This document shows, piece by piece, positions 62,650 to 64,000 of a stretch of 64,000 bases of DNA. The stretch is from JADHMP01 sp016779985 (GTDB taxonomy: Bacteria > Bacteroidota > Bacteroidia > Flavobacteriales > Flavobacteriaceae): contig JADHMP010000002.1 in NCBI GenBank assembly GCA_016779985.1, positions 62,001 through 126,000 of the forward strand, in the 5' to 3' direction. A program made the translations under genes and the position numbers. How positions within the stretch are numbered: position 1 is the first letter of the stretch; each line of letters begins with the position of its first letter. Under the pieces are notes generated by a model. That model did no database searches. It saw only the letters and a list, made by a program, of their open reading frames with translations, and had not been told where the DNA came from.

Positions 62650-64000
62650 ATTAAACGATCTTATAAAATAGCATTGTTCCTACTCAGTAGTCTAACATTT
62701 CTAGTTTTACTGCTAGCACTTTTATTATCAACTACGAAGGTTCAGACTCTTTTAGCACAACGCTTTACAGCTCGAATTAATACTAATTTTGAGACCAATT
62801 TTGCCTTAAATCAATTTACAATTGATTTAGATGGTAAAGCCTCATTAAATGGCCTATACATTGAAGACCATCATGCGGATACATTAGCCTATGTGAACAA
62901 CATTCGCCTGTCACTCGTAGATCTAAATACTCTTTTGGATGGAAAAATTCAACTGCACTCACTTTTCCTCGAAAATATGCAAATAACAAATACACAATAT
63001 GAAGGGGAAAAAAAGGATGCCCTAAGTCAATTTATAAGCCTATTCAACAAAAGAAATAATGATTCAACTGCTGCTCCCGTTTCGATAAATACACTTGAAA
63101 TAAGTAAGGGTCTTTATCACCAAAAAAATAAAGAGGAAAAACAGAAGAAAAGTTTTCAACTTCAAGAAGTCAATCTAAAGGCAAAAAATCTAATTCTTTC
63201 AGGTAAAAATATGGAAGGTCAGATATTGTCATTCTCAGGAGTAGAATCACTTAAGGGCACTGAATTTTCACAGGGGCAATTTTTATTTGACTATTATCCA
63301 AAAGAAATCAATTTAAAAGCGCTTGAAGTCAAAACCAACAATGAATATATAGCAGGAAATTTTTCACTTAAGGATAGTATAAATAGCCTAACAAACTGGA
63401 AAGATTCTGCAGAGTTGACCATTGAATTGGATAGTATTTCTGTTGAGCCAAATAAATGGTTTAAAAAACAAGCAAATAGAATCTCATGGCCCAAAATTAG
63501 TGGTTCAATATATGGAAAAGGAAACCTGCAAAACTTTATACTTGACACCTTAGCTTTACAAAGTGAATGGGGTTTTATTGCCCTTAAAGGAAATGCGATA
63601 AACCTCGATAAACTTGAGAACTTAAATTTGAATCTTCAATTTTACGTTAAAGATTTAGCTCCAAAAAAAATCGAAATTCCTTTAGATCGTTCATTAGTAT
63701 CAAATTTTAATCTACAAGACAGGATTAATTTTGAGGGTCAATTAGAACTTGAAAATTCAAAAATTGATTATGATTTTTCGGTGGTGAGCGATTGGATTGC
63801 AGCCTCTGTAAAAGGTCATATTGGAAAAGGATTTCTTTTTAAAGAAGATTATAACGACTCTTTCGACATAGAAACAAAAGTGAAGAGAATTAACATGAAC
63901 CGTTTTGCTAATGCTTCAACTTCTTCTATTTATCTTTCAGGAGATTTAAAGTGTAAAGGTGAAGGAAGAACCCTAGAAGACCTAAAGGGCTCTTGGCAAT
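62650..64000 (+). CDS. TamB-like (AsmA/translocation-module) protein, 3' end outside window
   Basis: An open frame from the stop codons at 62626-62631 to the window end: about 450 residues visible. It opens with a signal-anchor helix (RSYKIALFLLSSLTFLVLLL), then TTKVQTLLAQRFTARINTNF and repeated beta-strand segments such as NGLYIEDHHADTLAYVNNIR. This is the start of TamB, which with a TamA-like partner moves proteins or lipids to the outer membrane. No ATG or GTG exists in frame: candidates are ATT at 62650, which keeps the positive residues before the helix, or TTG at 62674, which starts inside it. I chose 62650. Confidence 0.8.
   Translation, partial: MKRSYKIALFLLSSLTFLVLLLALLLSTTKVQTLLAQRFTARINTNFETNFALNQFTIDLDGKASLNGLYIEDHHADTLAYVNNIRLSLVDLNTLLDGKIQLHSLFLENMQITNTQYEGEKKDALSQFISLFNKRNNDSTAAPVSINTLEISKGLYHQKNKEEKQKKSFQLQEVNLKAKNLILSGKNMEGQILSFSGVESLKGTEFSQGQFLFDYYPKEINLKALEVKTNNEYIAGNFSLKDSINSLTNWKDSAELTIELDSISVEPNKWFKKQANRISWPKISGSIYGKGNLQNFILDTLALQSEWGFIALKGNAINLDKLENLNLNLQFYVKDLAPKKIEIPLDRSLVSNFNLQDRINFEGQLELENSKIDYDFSVVSDWIAASVKGHIGKGFLFKEDYNDSFDIETKVKRINMNRFANASTSSIYLSGDLKCKGEGRTLEDLKGSWQ

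Overview
The window is a piece of a low-GC chromosome from a member of the Flavobacteriia (phylum Bacteroidota), probably a polysaccharide-using, likely marine species. The evidence is type IX secretion features (a PorP/SprF protein and a giant adhesin with a type B sorting domain), promoters of the Bacteroidota form TTG-N20-TAnnTTTG, a tmRNA tag ending NNYALAA, a one-piece SecDF, an archaeal-type ProRS, and many exported SusC-independent sugar enzymes. There are no rRNA genes, CRISPR arrays or intact insertion sequences.

Layout. 1-9.5 kb is a sugar-acid and glycoside region: a fructuronate-reductase-type SDR and mannonate dehydratase (uronate to KDG), myo-inositol oxygenase (inositol to glucuronate), a GH95 lipoprotein, and a set of exported proteins (VOC, NIPSNAP, ThuA, a Tat-type Gfo/Idh/MocA oxidoreductase, and a TIM-barrel isomerase-like protein). 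9.5-12 kb holds gluconokinase, 6-phosphogluconate dehydrogenase and a DUF1643 protein. 12.8-19.4 kb is a T9SS surface module: adhesin, PorP/SprF, and an OmpA protein with cadherin-like and SPOR parts. 19.8-25.3 kb is an L-arabinose operon: secreted GH51 arabinofuranosidase, then araB, araD and araA, followed by a decayed reading frame and the tmRNA gene.

26-54.4 kb is mostly core genome: kdsA, typA, ftsE, a TPR/outer-membrane pair, an amidohydrolase, asnB, gyrB, mdh, secDF, lgt, yidD, cysS, folE, a FadL-like porin, proS, tRNA-Glu, rpsT and ald.

About 54.57-58.02 kb is the most unusual stretch. A 3.4-kb segment bounded by perfect 21-bp direct repeats, one of which is the 3' end of tRNA-Arg(TCT), carries fragments of a conjugation (type IV secretion) operon but no integrase. 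Two of its genes have in-frame stop codons and two are truncated. It looks like a decayed integrative conjugative element that now resembles a cis-mobilizable island.

58.3-64 kb returns to housekeeping genes (DUF4442, nitronate monooxygenase, AI-2E transporter, rsmE, tsaD) and ends inside a TamB-like gene that runs off the window and has no ordinary start codon.
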